A stretch of DNA of 36,353 nt from a virus. Positions within the stretch are counted from its first letter, which is position 1. The number at the start of each line of letters is the position of its first letter. The translations under genes and the position numbers were made by a program. The DNA is taken from positions 1 through 36,353 of the IMG/VR virus record IMGVR_UViG_3300028840_000732. The stretch is one strand, 5' to 3'. Under the pieces are notes generated by a model that was not told where the DNA came from, ran no database searches, and saw only the letters and a list, made by a program, of their open reading frames with translations. Below are positions 20,495-30,734 of this stretch, one piece after another.

Positions 20495-22655
20495 AGTTCA
20501 GAGCCCTAAGAGCTTTCAGCGAAAGAGAACAATCGGCGAGTATGAGATAACGCTGCCCGAACCACCTCATAAGACTGAAATAGCTGGTCACGACCTGCCT
20601 ATGAAGGAGCAGCGTTTTACGCCTCCTGATCAGTCGTATGTTAAAAGACTGTCACGAATAATATCTGGAAATAATGCTGATAATAAGTCGTGGAGGATAG
20701 GCTTAGAAGATGAGGATGTCGCCTTCGTAAAGAGGGAGCTAAGGAGGAGGAATGAGGGTTATTGGTTCTACAACAACGGAAACATAGAATACATTACGGG
20801 GTTGCACTACTTCTATTGTGCCTATTGGTACTTAGATGATGGGCTCCCATTCTTCGTTGATGCAGATAGAGACTTCTACTATGTGTGGGATCACTGCGAG
20901 AAAGACCCAAAGTGTTACGGATTAGTGTATATCTGTGACCGTCGTTCAGGAAAGACATACAAAGGAACAAACATAATCTATGAAGCAACGACTAAAGCGA
21001 AAAACGCACAGTCTGGTATACAGAGCAAAACTGACGGGGACGCTAAAAAAGTATTCCGGAAACTCGTCCACGCATGGAAAAAGCTCCCAGAGTTCTGGCG
21101 GCCTGTTTCGTCGTCAGGATCAAACCCAAAAGAGGAACTGAGATTTGAAGAGCCTTCGAGAAGGGCTAGTGCCAATAAGCATTTTGACTACCAAGATGTT
21201 CTCGATAGCTTTATCGACTACCAACCGTCTACCGAAGAAGCCTATGATGGCTCTAAACTGTTAAGGGTGTACCATGATGAGATAGGAAAGAAAACTAAGA
21301 TAGACATTCGTAATAGGTGGTATATCGTTAAGCCCTGTCTCGAAGTTGGTGGTAAGGTTATCGGTAAGGCGTACCTATCCTCTACTGTTGAAGACACTGA
21401 TAGAAAGGGCGTTGATGTTGTAAGTAAAATATGGGATGAGTCAGATCCCAATAAGAGAAAGGGGGACGGCACTACAATGTCCGGTCTATACCGACTATTC
21501 AAGCCAGCACAATATGGGTTCTTCTCATGTGTAGATGAATACGGGTATACTGTCGTTGAAACACCCGAAAAGCCATACATAAACATCTATGGTGATGAGA
21601 TGACGATAGGATCCCGCGAGTGGCTGAGAAGGCGTCGTGATGGAGTCCATGGCAACGACCTTAATATCGAAAGGCGTAAGTATCCAATGGATATCAATGA
21701 CGCTTTCATTAAGGATTCTAAGGGAGAGACGTTCCCAACCTACAAAATTCAGGAGCAGAAAGAGTGGAACGCCACTGTTGTTTCTGACGGAATCGTAACA
21801 GGAAACTTCGTGTGGGGCAATCCGGACACTAAGAGAGGTGTGGAATTTCAGGTAGACCCCAATGGTAAGTTCAATGTGGCGTGGATGCCTCCGGCAGATC
21901 AGCGTAACCTGATCAGAGACACGGGGAGATTTGTCGCCCCTAAAGACCCTTCTGGTGGTGGCATAGGTGTTGACCCCTTTGACCATGATCAGACAGTATC
22001 AGGAAAGAAGTCCAATGCAGCAATCTATGGGTTCCGCAGCTACACGCCCACGGAGATGTATGCCTCCAATATGTTCGTATTCGAGTATGTTAATAGGCCA
22101 GCCCTATCCCAGGTGTTCTACGAAGATGTTATGAAGGTTTCCATGTTCTACGGATGGCATGCTCTGATAGAGAATCAGAAGCCATGGTGTATACAGTGGA
22201 TGAAAAACCAAGGATTCTACGGGTATGTGAAGAGGCTTCAGAGAAAAGACTACACTAAGGACTCTACCGGAAAGTGGACTGACGGTATATCTATGGCTGG
22301 AGAGGCTGCCCGACAATACTTGGTAGACCAACTAAACACCTATATCTACAAATTTGTTGGCTCTATAAGTGATAAGGTGCAGATAGAAGATTTAGGAGTA
22401 AGTCCTAACGACCTGATATCGGATATGTACGGTAAGTGTTCCTTTGATCACCTACTGAATGACTGGTTAAGATTCGACGTGAATAACTGGACTGAGTATG
22501 ATGCCACGGTAGCGTCAGGGCTTGCCATTGTGTGTGCTATAAAAGATAGGGCTAAGAGAAGGCAGGAGGAAGAGGATAGTAAAGAAGGTAGAGAGAAGCG
22601 CCCTAAAGACTTTCCGTTCCCGCTATTCGACAGGCATGGCAATAGGATAGGATGA
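20472..22655 (+). CDS. Large terminase subunit (TerL)
   Basis: A 727-residue packaging motor. The ATPase domain has Walker A CDRRSGKT (155-162) and Walker B LLRVYHDE (263-270). The RuvC-like nuclease domain begins GIGVDPFDHD (497-506) with D501 and further acidic residues, followed by a conserved FVFEYVNRP segment. It is large for TerL (typically 450-650) and of the size seen in crAss-like phages. It would pump DNA into the prohead and cut concatemers. It is followed by the portal gene, as expected. Confidence 0.9.
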   Translation: MSPKKRNRVQSPKSFQRKRTIGEYEITLPEPPHKTEIAGHDLPMKEQRFTPPDQSYVKRLSRIISGNNADNKSWRIGLEDEDVAFVKRELRRRNEGYWFYNNGNIEYITGLHYFYCAYWYLDDGLPFFVDADRDFYYVWDHCEKDPKCYGLVYICDRRSGKTYKGTNIIYEATTKAKNAQSGIQSKTDGDAKKVFRKLVHAWKKLPEFWRPVSSSGSNPKEELRFEEPSRRASANKHFDYQDVLDSFIDYQPSTEEAYDGSKLLRVYHDEIGKKTKIDIRNRWYIVKPCLEVGGKVIGKAYLSSTVEDTDRKGVDVVSKIWDESDPNKRKGDGTTMSGLYRLFKPAQYGFFSCVDEYGYTVVETPEKPYINIYGDEMTIGSREWLRRRRDGVHGNDLNIERRKYPMDINDAFIKDSKGETFPTYKIQEQKEWNATVVSDGIVTGNFVWGNPDTKRGVEFQVDPNGKFNVAWMPPADQRNLIRDTGRFVAPKDPSGGGIGVDPFDHDQTVSGKKSNAAIYGFRSYTPTEMYASNMFVFEYVNRPALSQVFYEDVMKVSMFYGWHALIENQKPWCIQWMKNQGFYGYVKRLQRKDYTKDSTGKWTDGISMAGEAARQYLVDQLNTYIYKFVGSISDKVQIEDLGVSPNDLISDMYGKCSFDHLLNDWLRFDVNNWTEYDATVASGLAIVCAIKDRAKRRQEEEDSKEGREKRPKDFPFPLFDRHGNRIG

Positions 22656-22693
22656 TTAGCTTTTGGAGTAAATTCTAAAGGTTACAAAATCCT

Positions 22694-22701
22694 TATCTTT
22701 G
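22694..22701 (+). promoter_or_regulatory. Host-like -7 element TATCTTTG before portal
   Basis: It matches TAnnTTTG, 19 bases upstream of the portal ATG. A GGTTACAA copy (22680-22687) is next to it but lacks the second early-promoter element. Confidence 0.5.
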
Positions 22702-22720
22702 CATCAAACAGTATGTTGTA

Positions 22721-25168
22721 ATGGCGAAGTATTCTGAGGCACACGTAAAGGCGAAATGCCAAGCCAATCCGTTTCCTAATGACCACATAGACCCTAAAGT
22801 AAAGGATGACCCCAGTTTTGGCGTCAAAGTGGGTTCTGCAATCTATTGGAGGCATTGGGATCAATTCGTAATCTCAGGACACCAGCAAGAAATACGCACC
22901 AATAGACTGTACGCTCAGGGGAAGCAAGACTCAGATCAATACATCCCTAAGTTAGACCCGCAGTTAACGCAGCCGGGTTCCGGACTATACAACAACATTG
23001 ATTTCTCTATCGTTTCCCCGATGCCTAAGATTATAGACATCATTGTAGGAAACATCATAAATACAGACTACAAAGTACATTTCGATGCTATAGACCCGTA
23101 TGCCGAGACTGAACGCTCAGAAGCATACGACGACCTGTACGGTAGGATGATCAAACATGAGGTGGCTAAAAAGTTGGAAGATGAGCTTGGAGTGCCGTTA
23201 GAGCCGCGACACGATTTTGTTCCCGCCAATGAGGAGGAGATAAACCTGCACATGGAGTTAGGGTACAAGCCTGACATCTGTGTAGCCATGGAGGAGATTG
23301 TAGACTTCGAGCTTCTGAGAAACGATTGGGAGACGGTAAAAAAGCGAGTGGTAAGAGACTTGGTGGAGAACTACAAAGGATTTGTCCGGATATGGTTCGA
23401 CTACAACAACAAGATTCGCATGAGATATGTGGATATCGAACATGTGGTTCATCCGTACACTAACGACCCTCGATTCAACGACTGTAACTACTTCGGAGAG
23501 GTTAAGATGATGTCCGTAAGAGAGCTTAGGGAGATTGTTCAGAAGAAGGGGTTCCAGAAGATTACAGAAGAAGACCTGTTCAAGGCGGCTAGACAGTCTG
23601 CCAGCACAAACGGAAACGGAGACTGGAGATGGGGTAGCCACTACAATGAGGATGGGTACTACCAAGGAGAGCCATACGCATACGATGACTACCGAATAGA
23701 GTGCTTAGACTTCCTATTCTACAGCTATGACCTAAAGAATTGGGAGTGGAAAGAGAATAAGTACGGGAACCACCACCTTAATGAGAAGGGGTTCACCTAT
23801 GAAGCGCCCAAAGAGTCTAAGTACAATAAGGAGCGTATCTCTAAAGGTGTGGAGATGGAGTATGAGGGGCTATACATCACCTGCATCAATAAGATGGGTT
23901 ATTGGGGAAAGGGCAAGAACATGATCAGACCCCGTGGTGCTGACTACATATCCTCAGATCTGTTCAAGAAATTTCAGGGCTATCAGATAAACCCACGGTA
24001 CGGGCGTCGCAACCCTATTCCGGAAAAGGTTAGAACGCACCTTGACAACATTCAGTTGATATCCTTGAAGATGCGTCAGGTGGTGGCAGAATCTACGCCT
24101 CCAGGAATTGCTATTGACGTAAACTCTTTGAACGATGTAGTAATTAAGGGTGTGGACATGCAGTCCATGGACTTGATAAAGCTATACAAGCAGAAGGGTA
24201 TACTCATATTCGACCGACAGGGTATTGACGGTGAGTACATGAATGGCAAGCCTATTGAGGAACTTCGCAATGGCATACAGGATAGCCTTCGGCCACTCAT
24301 GGAGGCGATACAATTTGAGGTAGAGCAGATAATCACTGAGACTGGCATCGGGCCTATGGATGCACAACAGCCTGATGAGAAAGCGCTCGTAGGTATTCAA
24401 AAGCTACAGATACTAAATGCTAACAACGCCTTCCGAGAGCTATTCCAAGCGTGGGCTGAGGGTATCTACCAACCTACCGCCATGACTATTGCTCGAATGG
24501 TTCAGGATAAGGCAGAGGACTTCGGGTTGAAAGACTATAGGCCTGTTATTGGAAAGCTCGGTGTAGCTCCTATAGAAACATTAGAGAGTAGGATTACCTA
24601 CCTAGAGTTGGGCATTAAGACTGAGATGCTTCCGGGTGCAGAGGAAACAGAGCGTCTAAGAGAGACGGTTAATAAGGCTGTCGAAATAGGCGATATCACC
24701 ATGGAAGACAGCATGGAGATCATGCGAATGTCTAACAACAAGAAAGCAGAAGCAATGCTAAAGTACCGTAAGAGGGTGCGTCAACAGGAGAAGATAGAGA
24801 TGCAGCGTCAGCAGGAGGAGATCGTAGGTCAGCGAGAGATGGCTGTAACACAGGCGAGAAGTCAGGCAGAAGCGCAGAAAGAACAGGTTAAGTACGATTT
24901 AGAGCTGAGAAACTTAGAGAAGGAGTACGAGTTGAAGATGAAGTTGCAGCAGGTAGTAAATGAAGGGTGGAGACTACGTGACCACATCCAAGGTAAGAAC
25001 AAGCTCGACCAAATAGAGCTGGCTAATGAATTGGCAATGGAGAGAGAAGACGTAAAAGAGGAGAAGGAGGACGAGCCGAACATAGGCGATACAGGCAATA
25101 CTATTCCGGGGATGCGTGATCCCGAATTGGGAACAAACCCTATTGGCGCAGCTCAGGACATAAAATAA
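22721..25168 (+). CDS. Portal protein
   Basis: An 815-residue protein directly after TerL, of the length usual for portals of crAss-like and other short-tailed phages. Features: an N-terminal SAIYWRHWDQF region, NNIDFSIVSPMPKIIDIIVGN (residues about 90-110, exceeding neither wing nor stem limits), a clip/stem region near FQGYQINPRYGRR to KGVDMQSMDL, and a C-terminal coiled coil (QQEKIEMQRQQEEIVGQRE, about 688-750). It would form the 12-subunit ring through which DNA enters. The assignment rests on position, length and domain character. Confidence 0.85.
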   Translation: MAKYSEAHVKAKCQANPFPNDHIDPKVKDDPSFGVKVGSAIYWRHWDQFVISGHQQEIRTNRLYAQGKQDSDQYIPKLDPQLTQPGSGLYNNIDFSIVSPMPKIIDIIVGNIINTDYKVHFDAIDPYAETERSEAYDDLYGRMIKHEVAKKLEDELGVPLEPRHDFVPANEEEINLHMELGYKPDICVAMEEIVDFELLRNDWETVKKRVVRDLVENYKGFVRIWFDYNNKIRMRYVDIEHVVHPYTNDPRFNDCNYFGEVKMMSVRELREIVQKKGFQKITEEDLFKAARQSASTNGNGDWRWGSHYNEDGYYQGEPYAYDDYRIECLDFLFYSYDLKNWEWKENKYGNHHLNEKGFTYEAPKESKYNKERISKGVEMEYEGLYITCINKMGYWGKGKNMIRPRGADYISSDLFKKFQGYQINPRYGRRNPIPEKVRTHLDNIQLISLKMRQVVAESTPPGIAIDVNSLNDVVIKGVDMQSMDLIKLYKQKGILIFDRQGIDGEYMNGKPIEELRNGIQDSLRPLMEAIQFEVEQIITETGIGPMDAQQPDEKALVGIQKLQILNANNAFRELFQAWAEGIYQPTAMTIARMVQDKAEDFGLKDYRPVIGKLGVAPIETLESRITYLELGIKTEMLPGAEETERLRETVNKAVEIGDITMEDSMEIMRMSNNKKAEAMLKYRKRVRQQEKIEMQRQQEEIVGQREMAVTQARSQAEAQKEQVKYDLELRNLEKEYELKMKLQQVVNEGWRLRDHIQGKNKLDQIELANELAMEREDVKEEKEDEPNIGDTGNTIPGMRDPELGTNPIGAAQDIK

Positions 25169-25178
25169 TAAGATTCAT

Positions 25179-25186
25179 TACTTTTG
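25179..25186 (+). promoter_or_regulatory. Host-like -7 element TACTTTTG
   Basis: It matches TAnnTTTG and lies 35 bases before the scaffold-like ATG. Confidence 0.45.
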
Positions 25187-25221
25187 CATAAGTTACAAAT
25201 ACATTAAAATCAAGTTTAATT

Positions 25222-26367
25222 ATGGATGGTTTTGATCTGCCTATCGAAAAGGTTGCTGAAGCCCTTGGCGGCAAAGGCGCCGAAGGCGAAGAGAAAGATG
25301 ATAGTTCTTTGAATAATGAACAGGAAGGCGAACAGCAAAGTAAGCCTGAAGGTTCTCAAGAGGCGCAAGAGTCTCCAGAAGGTGAAACCGAACAGAAGCC
25401 TGAAGGCGAGAGTGGTCAGGAAGGTTCGGAGAAGCCTGCGGAAGAAGGTGCGGAAAAACCTGCGGATGAAAAGGTAGGGGAGCCCGAACAGAAGCCATAT
25501 GAGGACACAGAGCAGCCCAAAGAGGAGGTTCCGTCATTTAAGAATATCAACGAAGTATACGACTATGTTGATGACAAGTTGTATGAAGAGCATGGAATAA
25601 CGCTTGACGACTACTATGACATAGATGGCGTTGATTATGACGACATGGCTGAGAACGATGAGGTTGGACTCATTACTGAGTGGATGTACTTGGAAAACGA
25701 AAATATCAATGACAAAATCATTGATGCAGAGCTATCTAGGTTTGACGCACTATTCGTAAGTGATGAGGAGCGTCAGGAAATGATTGACAACGATGAGATA
25801 ACCGAACGGGAGCTTGACAAACTAGACGCTGAATTTGAGCGAATGAAGCTGAAGGCATTGAGTGATATGAAGTCAATGCAAGACAGCCTTCCTAACATAG
25901 ATGATATTGAGTTTGGCATTGGTCAGGCAGCGACGGCTGATCAACCAAACAAAGAGTATATCGAGCAGCTAACAAACCAAGTTCGAGATAACATAGGGAA
26001 GTACGATAAGGAAACCTTTGAAATCAAGGACGCTAATGGTGAAGTTGTCGGAAGCATCAACTACGAATTAAACCAAGACGATAAGTCGGCGGTAGAGGGT
26101 TCAATGGTCAATGGCCTGATGAGCCGATATGTTGATGACTCCGGAAATGTAGACTTCGGAAAATGGCAGCAAGATATGTTGGTGGTGAACAACCTTGACA
26201 AAATCCTAAACCTCGCTTGGCAGGAGGCTAGTGCTAAAGCCGAGAAAGGAACGGTCGATAAGATCAACAACAAGGATTTTAGTTCAGGAAGTGAGCCTAC
26301 CGGAAATGAAACACAGAAAACGTCGGGTTTTGAACGAATGTTGAGAAGCAGTCGTTTCGGGGATTAA
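25222..26367 (+). CDS. Acidic scaffold-like protein
   Basis: A 381-residue protein between portal and capsid, where scaffolds are encoded. Residues about 20-110 are a low-complexity, E/G/K/Q/P-rich acidic stretch with repeated KPEG/EGE units. The centre and C-terminus are helical (ELDKLDAEFERMKLKALSD, then RMLRSSRFGD). It would direct prohead assembly and then leave or be cleaved. No protease gene is recognisable in the window. Confidence 0.75.
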   Translation: MDGFDLPIEKVAEALGGKGAEGEEKDDSSLNNEQEGEQQSKPEGSQEAQESPEGETEQKPEGESGQEGSEKPAEEGAEKPADEKVGEPEQKPYEDTEQPKEEVPSFKNINEVYDYVDDKLYEEHGITLDDYYDIDGVDYDDMAENDEVGLITEWMYLENENINDKIIDAELSRFDALFVSDEERQEMIDNDEITERELDKLDAEFERMKLKALSDMKSMQDSLPNIDDIEFGIGQAATADQPNKEYIEQLTNQVRDNIGKYDKETFEIKDANGEVVGSINYELNQDDKSAVEGSMVNGLMSRYVDDSGNVDFGKWQQDMLVVNNLDKILNLAWQEASAKAEKGTVDKINNKDFSSGSEPTGNETQKTSGFERMLRSSRFGD

Positions 26368-26408
26368 AGAGAAAAAGAAAAAAACAATAACGACAAAACG
26401 ATAAAACA

Positions 26409-27842
26409 ATGGCAAGTCCTACTGCTTATCAGCAGGGTGGTTTTGATACCCCCCGGTCGAATAACTTTCTGAGTTATTACGACGCATTAAAGCCGGACGT
26501 AGACCCACAACTATATAAGGTCTTCGGAAAGCAAAAGTTAAACTTCTTCGGTGGTATGCTAGAGTATTTCGGTGCTGAGGCTCCGACATCTCAGCTTGAG
26601 TACCGTTGGTATGAAGAGGCTCGAAAGTATCCTAAGATCCGCGCTACTAACGCCGGAGCTGGAGCTGCTGGTGCTTCTGTAACATTCACTCTTGCGGCTA
26701 ACGCATCTGTGTCTTACGGAAACGCATCTCCTTATGATACGTCGGTTACTCCTAACCAAACGGCTATTCCGGTTCGTGAGAACGATATCATCGAGATCAA
26801 GCCAGCGACAGGAACGACTGCATCTTCTGGAAACTACATTCAGGCTTTCGTTACTTCGGTAAACAAGTCTGCCGGAACATTTGCAGCTACTCCACTGAAC
26901 GATGCTGATTCTATCCCTTCTATCTCGACTGCGGACGAAATCATCATCATCGGTAACGCTTCTGGTGAATTCTCTACTACTCCTGATGCAATGCAGGATG
27001 AGTATGATAAGTACACCTCTAACTTGCAGATCATCCGTGAGACATGGGAGAGCTCTAACACAGCTCAGCACCTTATGGAATGGGTTGATCGTGAGAAGGG
27101 TCTTTACATGTTGAAAGGTGAAGATGCGGGTACTGTACGAGCTATGAACAAGCGTGACCTTACGCTGCTTCTTCAGGAGCCTCTGTCTAACACTGCTCTT
27201 GCTAACTCAGCGTTCCCTGTGACGAATCCAGGTACTACCACTCGTGGTCTAGTATATGAGTTCATCGACCGAGGTAACGTGAAGAACTATAACGCTGTTT
27301 CAGGTCTTACTCTATCTGACCTTGAAGACCACGTTGTTGTTCTACAGAAGGCTAAGGCAGGTAACGACCACATTATGATGGTTGGGCCAGACCTTGACCT
27401 ACAGCTTGACCGTGAGTTGCGAGATGTATTGAAGAACGGAGCAATCCAGTATGGTAGCTTTAACGGCGATCAGGATAAGACTGTTGACCTTGGGTTCACC
27501 AGCTTTAAGATCGGTTCTACAATGTTCCACAAGCGTTGCCTTGAGTCATTCGTTGACCTTCAGACAACCGGAGCATCAGGATATGGCTACTCTTACGAAG
27601 GATTCCACTTCCCTACTAAGAACGCTACTATCCAAGGTGAAGACCGTATGCCTGAGCGAGTGCCTACGATTCGTATGCGATACCTTGCTAGCAATGGTAA
27701 GAGCCGCGCGTTTGAGACTTACCTTCACAACGGCCTTGAGCAGGGTGATACAGGTAAGGACTTCTTGCAGGTTCGATACATCATGCAGGTTGGTTTCCAG
27801 CTTATCGGAGCTAACACTACTGGATACTTCAAGCGATCCTAA
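26409..27842 (+). CDS. Major capsid protein (HK97-like)
   Basis: A 477-residue protein after the scaffold, of the size seen in crAss-like phages (about 490). It has an N-arm (MASPTAYQQGGFDTPRSNNF), an inserted beta-rich domain (about 85-180, many A/T/S/N), the helix LDRELRDVLKNG, and a C-terminal segment LQVRYIMQVGFQLIGANTTG resembling the P-domain. An acidic-linker region lies at DEYDKYTSN. The role is assigned by position and length; a terminator follows. Codon use is strongly biased toward GCT/GGT-type codons, as expected of the most abundant protein. Confidence 0.85.
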   Translation: MASPTAYQQGGFDTPRSNNFLSYYDALKPDVDPQLYKVFGKQKLNFFGGMLEYFGAEAPTSQLEYRWYEEARKYPKIRATNAGAGAAGASVTFTLAANASVSYGNASPYDTSVTPNQTAIPVRENDIIEIKPATGTTASSGNYIQAFVTSVNKSAGTFAATPLNDADSIPSISTADEIIIIGNASGEFSTTPDAMQDEYDKYTSNLQIIRETWESSNTAQHLMEWVDREKGLYMLKGEDAGTVRAMNKRDLTLLLQEPLSNTALANSAFPVTNPGTTTRGLVYEFIDRGNVKNYNAVSGLTLSDLEDHVVVLQKAKAGNDHIMMVGPDLDLQLDRELRDVLKNGAIQYGSFNGDQDKTVDLGFTSFKIGSTMFHKRCLESFVDLQTTGASGYGYSYEGFHFPTKNATIQGEDRMPERVPTIRMRYLASNGKSRAFETYLHNGLEQGDTGKDFLQVRYIMQVGFQLIGANTTGYFKRS

Positions 27843-27855
27843 GTTTTGACTATAC

Positions 27856-27890
27856 GGGAGCCCCGCCTTTTGGTTGGGGTTCCCTTTTTT
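27856..27890 (+). terminator. Rho-independent terminator after capsid gene
   Basis: GGGAGCCCC pairs with GGGGTTCCC (one G-T pair) around a loop of 11 bases, followed by six T residues. Confidence 0.85.
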
Positions 27891-27917
27891 ATTGCCTAAT
27901 AATTAAAATCTAATATA

Positions 27918-29021
27918 ATGCCACAATTAAGCACACCAAAGGCTCCAAAGGAGTCAGAGGTTACAAGCCTCGCAGAAATAGCTCGCGAGAGAGCTAAAGA
28001 AAAAGACACTTGGGTATTCCGTTTGAAGCGAAAGAAGTACAACGGTAAGTTCCCATTCTCAGAGAACATTCCTTCTATTTGTGAAATCTTCGACCCTATC
28101 AAGGGGCATAACCGTACAATCGTCTATAAGGCGGGTTCACACACGGTATTCCTTGATGAGATGTCAGATGACGATAAGGATAGAGCCTTAAAGCGACCTA
28201 CCAGTATTCTAATTCAGAACGGCGCTTTATCGGTTAGTAATCGAGAGACAAACCTATTAACATTCTTGCTATTGTCTGGCAATGTTGCTGGAGGCGTTAA
28301 TGACGAGCACCGTATTCCTGGACGTTCTATTATCGCTGAAGTATTCGATAGCGAGTCTAACGCATTGAAGCGTAACCATACCCGTGAGCGTAGAATCAAA
28401 GTTGAGCAGACAATCCTCGACATGGATCCTCACGGAATTAAGGCGCTTGGTATGGTGACTATCGATAACCATGGTTCGCTATCAGCTATCGAGCGTTACT
28501 CCACAAGTGAGATTCGCGACATCCTACTAAACATTGCGTTTAAGAATCCGGATAAGATATTCGAGAAGCTGAACGATCCTAAGAGTAAGAATCAGTATAT
28601 CATCAGTAAGGCTATATCGCGTGGCCTATTACAATTTGATGAACGTGCTAACACCATCCTAAATCAAGACGGCGAGTCTATCCTGACAGCCCATGGTCGA
28701 AATGCTGTTCTACACATGTCTGACTTAGCTACTAAAGATCAGGAGTGGATGAACTACGTAGATGAGTTGCGCGACCTGATAGAGCCTAAGAAGAAAGATG
28801 ATGAGAATTTTGATAACTCTTCTGAGCCTTCCGGAAAGGTAGATTGGGTAGACGCTCTGATCACTGAGTTGAAAGAGGCTGGTGTAGTTCGCCTCAAGAG
28901 CATGAACTTCTACTTCAAAGGAGAGAAGGGCGATGAGGAGAAACTGACACCCACTCAGCTGAAAGACCGAATGAAGAAAGATGGAAAATTCTTGGAATTT
29001 CTTGCGAGTCAACTGAAGTAA
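27918..29021 (+). CDS. Putative virion protein, unknown
   Basis: A 367-residue protein in the slot directly after the capsid gene (MPQLSTPKAPKESEVTSLAE...). It has helices and basic patches throughout and no recognisable enzyme motif. The C-terminus VDWVDALITELKEAGVVRLK and LTPTQLKDRMKKDGKF is helical. It may be a head-completion or neck protein, or a cargo protein injected with DNA. Its unit ends with a terminator at 29076. Confidence 0.55.
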   Translation: MPQLSTPKAPKESEVTSLAEIARERAKEKDTWVFRLKRKKYNGKFPFSENIPSICEIFDPIKGHNRTIVYKAGSHTVFLDEMSDDDKDRALKRPTSILIQNGALSVSNRETNLLTFLLLSGNVAGGVNDEHRIPGRSIIAEVFDSESNALKRNHTRERRIKVEQTILDMDPHGIKALGMVTIDNHGSLSAIERYSTSEIRDILLNIAFKNPDKIFEKLNDPKSKNQYIISKAISRGLLQFDERANTILNQDGESILTAHGRNAVLHMSDLATKDQEWMNYVDELRDLIEPKKKDDENFDNSSEPSGKVDWVDALITELKEAGVVRLKSMNFYFKGEKGDEEKLTPTQLKDRMKKDGKFLEFLASQLK

Positions 29022-29075
29022 TACTATATTGCGACAACGTTTTTCTCATGGCGTTTCATATTGGTAAAGGGAGAG

Positions 29076-29104
29076 AGGGAGCTTATGGCTCCCTTTCTTT
29101 TTTA
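29076..29104 (+). terminator. Rho-independent terminator
   Basis: AGGGAGC-TTATG-GCTCCCT followed by a T-rich run. Confidence 0.85.
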
Positions 29105-29109
29105 TTGGT

Positions 29110-29117
29110 TATCTTTG
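29110..29117 (+). promoter_or_regulatory. Host-like -7 element TATCTTTG
   Basis: It matches TAnnTTTG, 24 bases before the ATG at 29142 and immediately after a terminator. Confidence 0.5.
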
Positions 29118-29141
29118 TAATCGTTACGAAAAGGTTACAAA

Positions 29142-30734
29142 ATGGCGTTAAGCACGGTAAATTTCAAGGTTACATTTGACTACGCTGCATCCACAAAGGA
29201 GTTTGATTTTGAGGACACCACGGACTATTCAGGACAGGGAGTATCTAAAGCTGTCGCTGCTGGCGTTTTCAAGATTGTGGCTCCTGACGGCTCAGTAGTA
29301 TATAACAACACTAACTTCGGATCCCCTGATATAGACCCTGACACGTCTTTGACGTTCTCAGGGGTGGCCCTACCGCTAATGGGTGACGGCTCGGTAATGC
29401 AGGGAGACTATGTATTCACTTACACCGTTCAGGTAGCCGGAGGGTCGATTAGCCAATCATACACTGTTTTGAGGTCTAAGACTGTAACGCTAAACTACTC
29501 AGAGCCCACGATAGACCTTGATATTACTGTTGACTGCAACCTACCACTACTGACGTCTACAGACAATACTTCTTACGCCGTTAATGGCATAACCCCTACG
29601 ATCAATAGTCGTGATCACCGTATACAGTATCCGGCAGTAGCTAATAAGGCTGAGGTTAACGGAGGCGATTCTAAGACGGTAACGACATCAACGGTATATG
29701 TTGTAAAGAATCAGAACTTACAGTACACTAGCACGATTACTACGCTCGTCACTTACAGTCTTGGTGGTGATGCTTTCATCTACGATAGTATATCCGGAGC
29801 CACCCGTGCTGACGTTGCATGTGACCCCAACCTATGTGATGTTTATTGTGGCATACATACGCTATGGGATAAACTTCAGGCAGCTAAGGGTACAGCGCGA
29901 GAAGAAGTTCTAAGAGAGAAGTTCGAGTACGTATGTGCTATTGCTTTCGCTGCATCACAGGCTATTCGCTGCGGAAAGTCTGCTGACGTATCGGAATACT
30001 TGGTGCAGATAAAGAAAATTGGTCAATTTGACGACGGGTGTGGGTGCTCTAATGGTGAGCCTGTGCTAGTCCAAGGATTGAACGGTAACGGTCAAACATT
30101 CGTTGTTGACGCTGGAGGCGGTATTGACGTGACTGTTGTTACTGCTGGAGGAACCACGACATACACTGTGGAGCTAGAGCCAGCGTTGCTAACCAAGCTG
30201 AACAACTCGTATAATACTACGGTGAGCGCAGGTTCGGGTGTGACGGTTACAGAAACTACTGATGCTTCGGGGAATAAGAACTATGAGGTTGCGAACACCT
30301 TGAGTATATCCACTCCTGACATACTAACGTTTGACGTTACTATTACGATGAATCCCGGGAAAGTCCCCACGGTAACGATTAACGACAGCAAGGTGTACGG
30401 TAATGTGTTTTCTTCAGGAGGCTTGTCGGTGGACAATAACAATACAGGTGCTAGTTGGGGTACGAGTGCTAATTCATTCCAAGTGTCTGGATTCTTGATC
30501 GCTCCCACAACACACTATATGACTGGATGTGATATTATGGAATCTACATTAGTAGGTGGTTCATCGACAAAAGCTGATGACGGGCAGAGAATCAGTATAG
30601 AGTTTGTAGAGTGGGGAGGAACTAACGATCAGCATAACATTTCGATAGTAACGTCGAGTGGCGCTCCGATGTCTGGGGCATTGCTTGACAATGTGCTGGA
30701 GAGCGTAAGGTTTAACATAACATTTATGGCATAA
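29142..30734 (+). CDS. Putative tail or appendage structural protein
   Basis: A 530-residue protein. The N-terminal part (1-200) is beta-rich with T/V/S repeats. A central helical, cysteine-containing block (CDPNLCDVYCGIHTLW and CAIAFAASQAIRCG) lies at about 225-290. The C-terminal part (about 310-530) is a G/T/V-rich fibre-like region ending in a jelly-roll-like ISIVTSSGAPMSG. Similar mixed proteins form tail appendages. Its stop overlaps the next start (TAATG). Confidence 0.6.
   Translation: MALSTVNFKVTFDYAASTKEFDFEDTTDYSGQGVSKAVAAGVFKIVAPDGSVVYNNTNFGSPDIDPDTSLTFSGVALPLMGDGSVMQGDYVFTYTVQVAGGSISQSYTVLRSKTVTLNYSEPTIDLDITVDCNLPLLTSTDNTSYAVNGITPTINSRDHRIQYPAVANKAEVNGGDSKTVTTSTVYVVKNQNLQYTSTITTLVTYSLGGDAFIYDSISGATRADVACDPNLCDVYCGIHTLWDKLQAAKGTAREEVLREKFEYVCAIAFAASQAIRCGKSADVSEYLVQIKKIGQFDDGCGCSNGEPVLVQGLNGNGQTFVVDAGGGIDVTVVTAGGTTTYTVELEPALLTKLNNSYNTTVSAGSGVTVTETTDASGNKNYEVANTLSISTPDILTFDVTITMNPGKVPTVTINDSKVYGNVFSSGGLSVDNNNTGASWGTSANSFQVSGFLIAPTTHYMTGCDIMESTLVGGSSTKADDGQRISIEFVEWGGTNDQHNISIVTSSGAPMSGALLDNVLESVRFNITFMA

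Noticed and set aside
29133-29140. GGTTACAA copy before the appendage gene (and another at 22680)
   Set aside because: On the strand where it would be a TTGTAACC promoter the second element (CGTWWA) is missing at the required spacing; the nearby TAnnTTTG is the better promoter.
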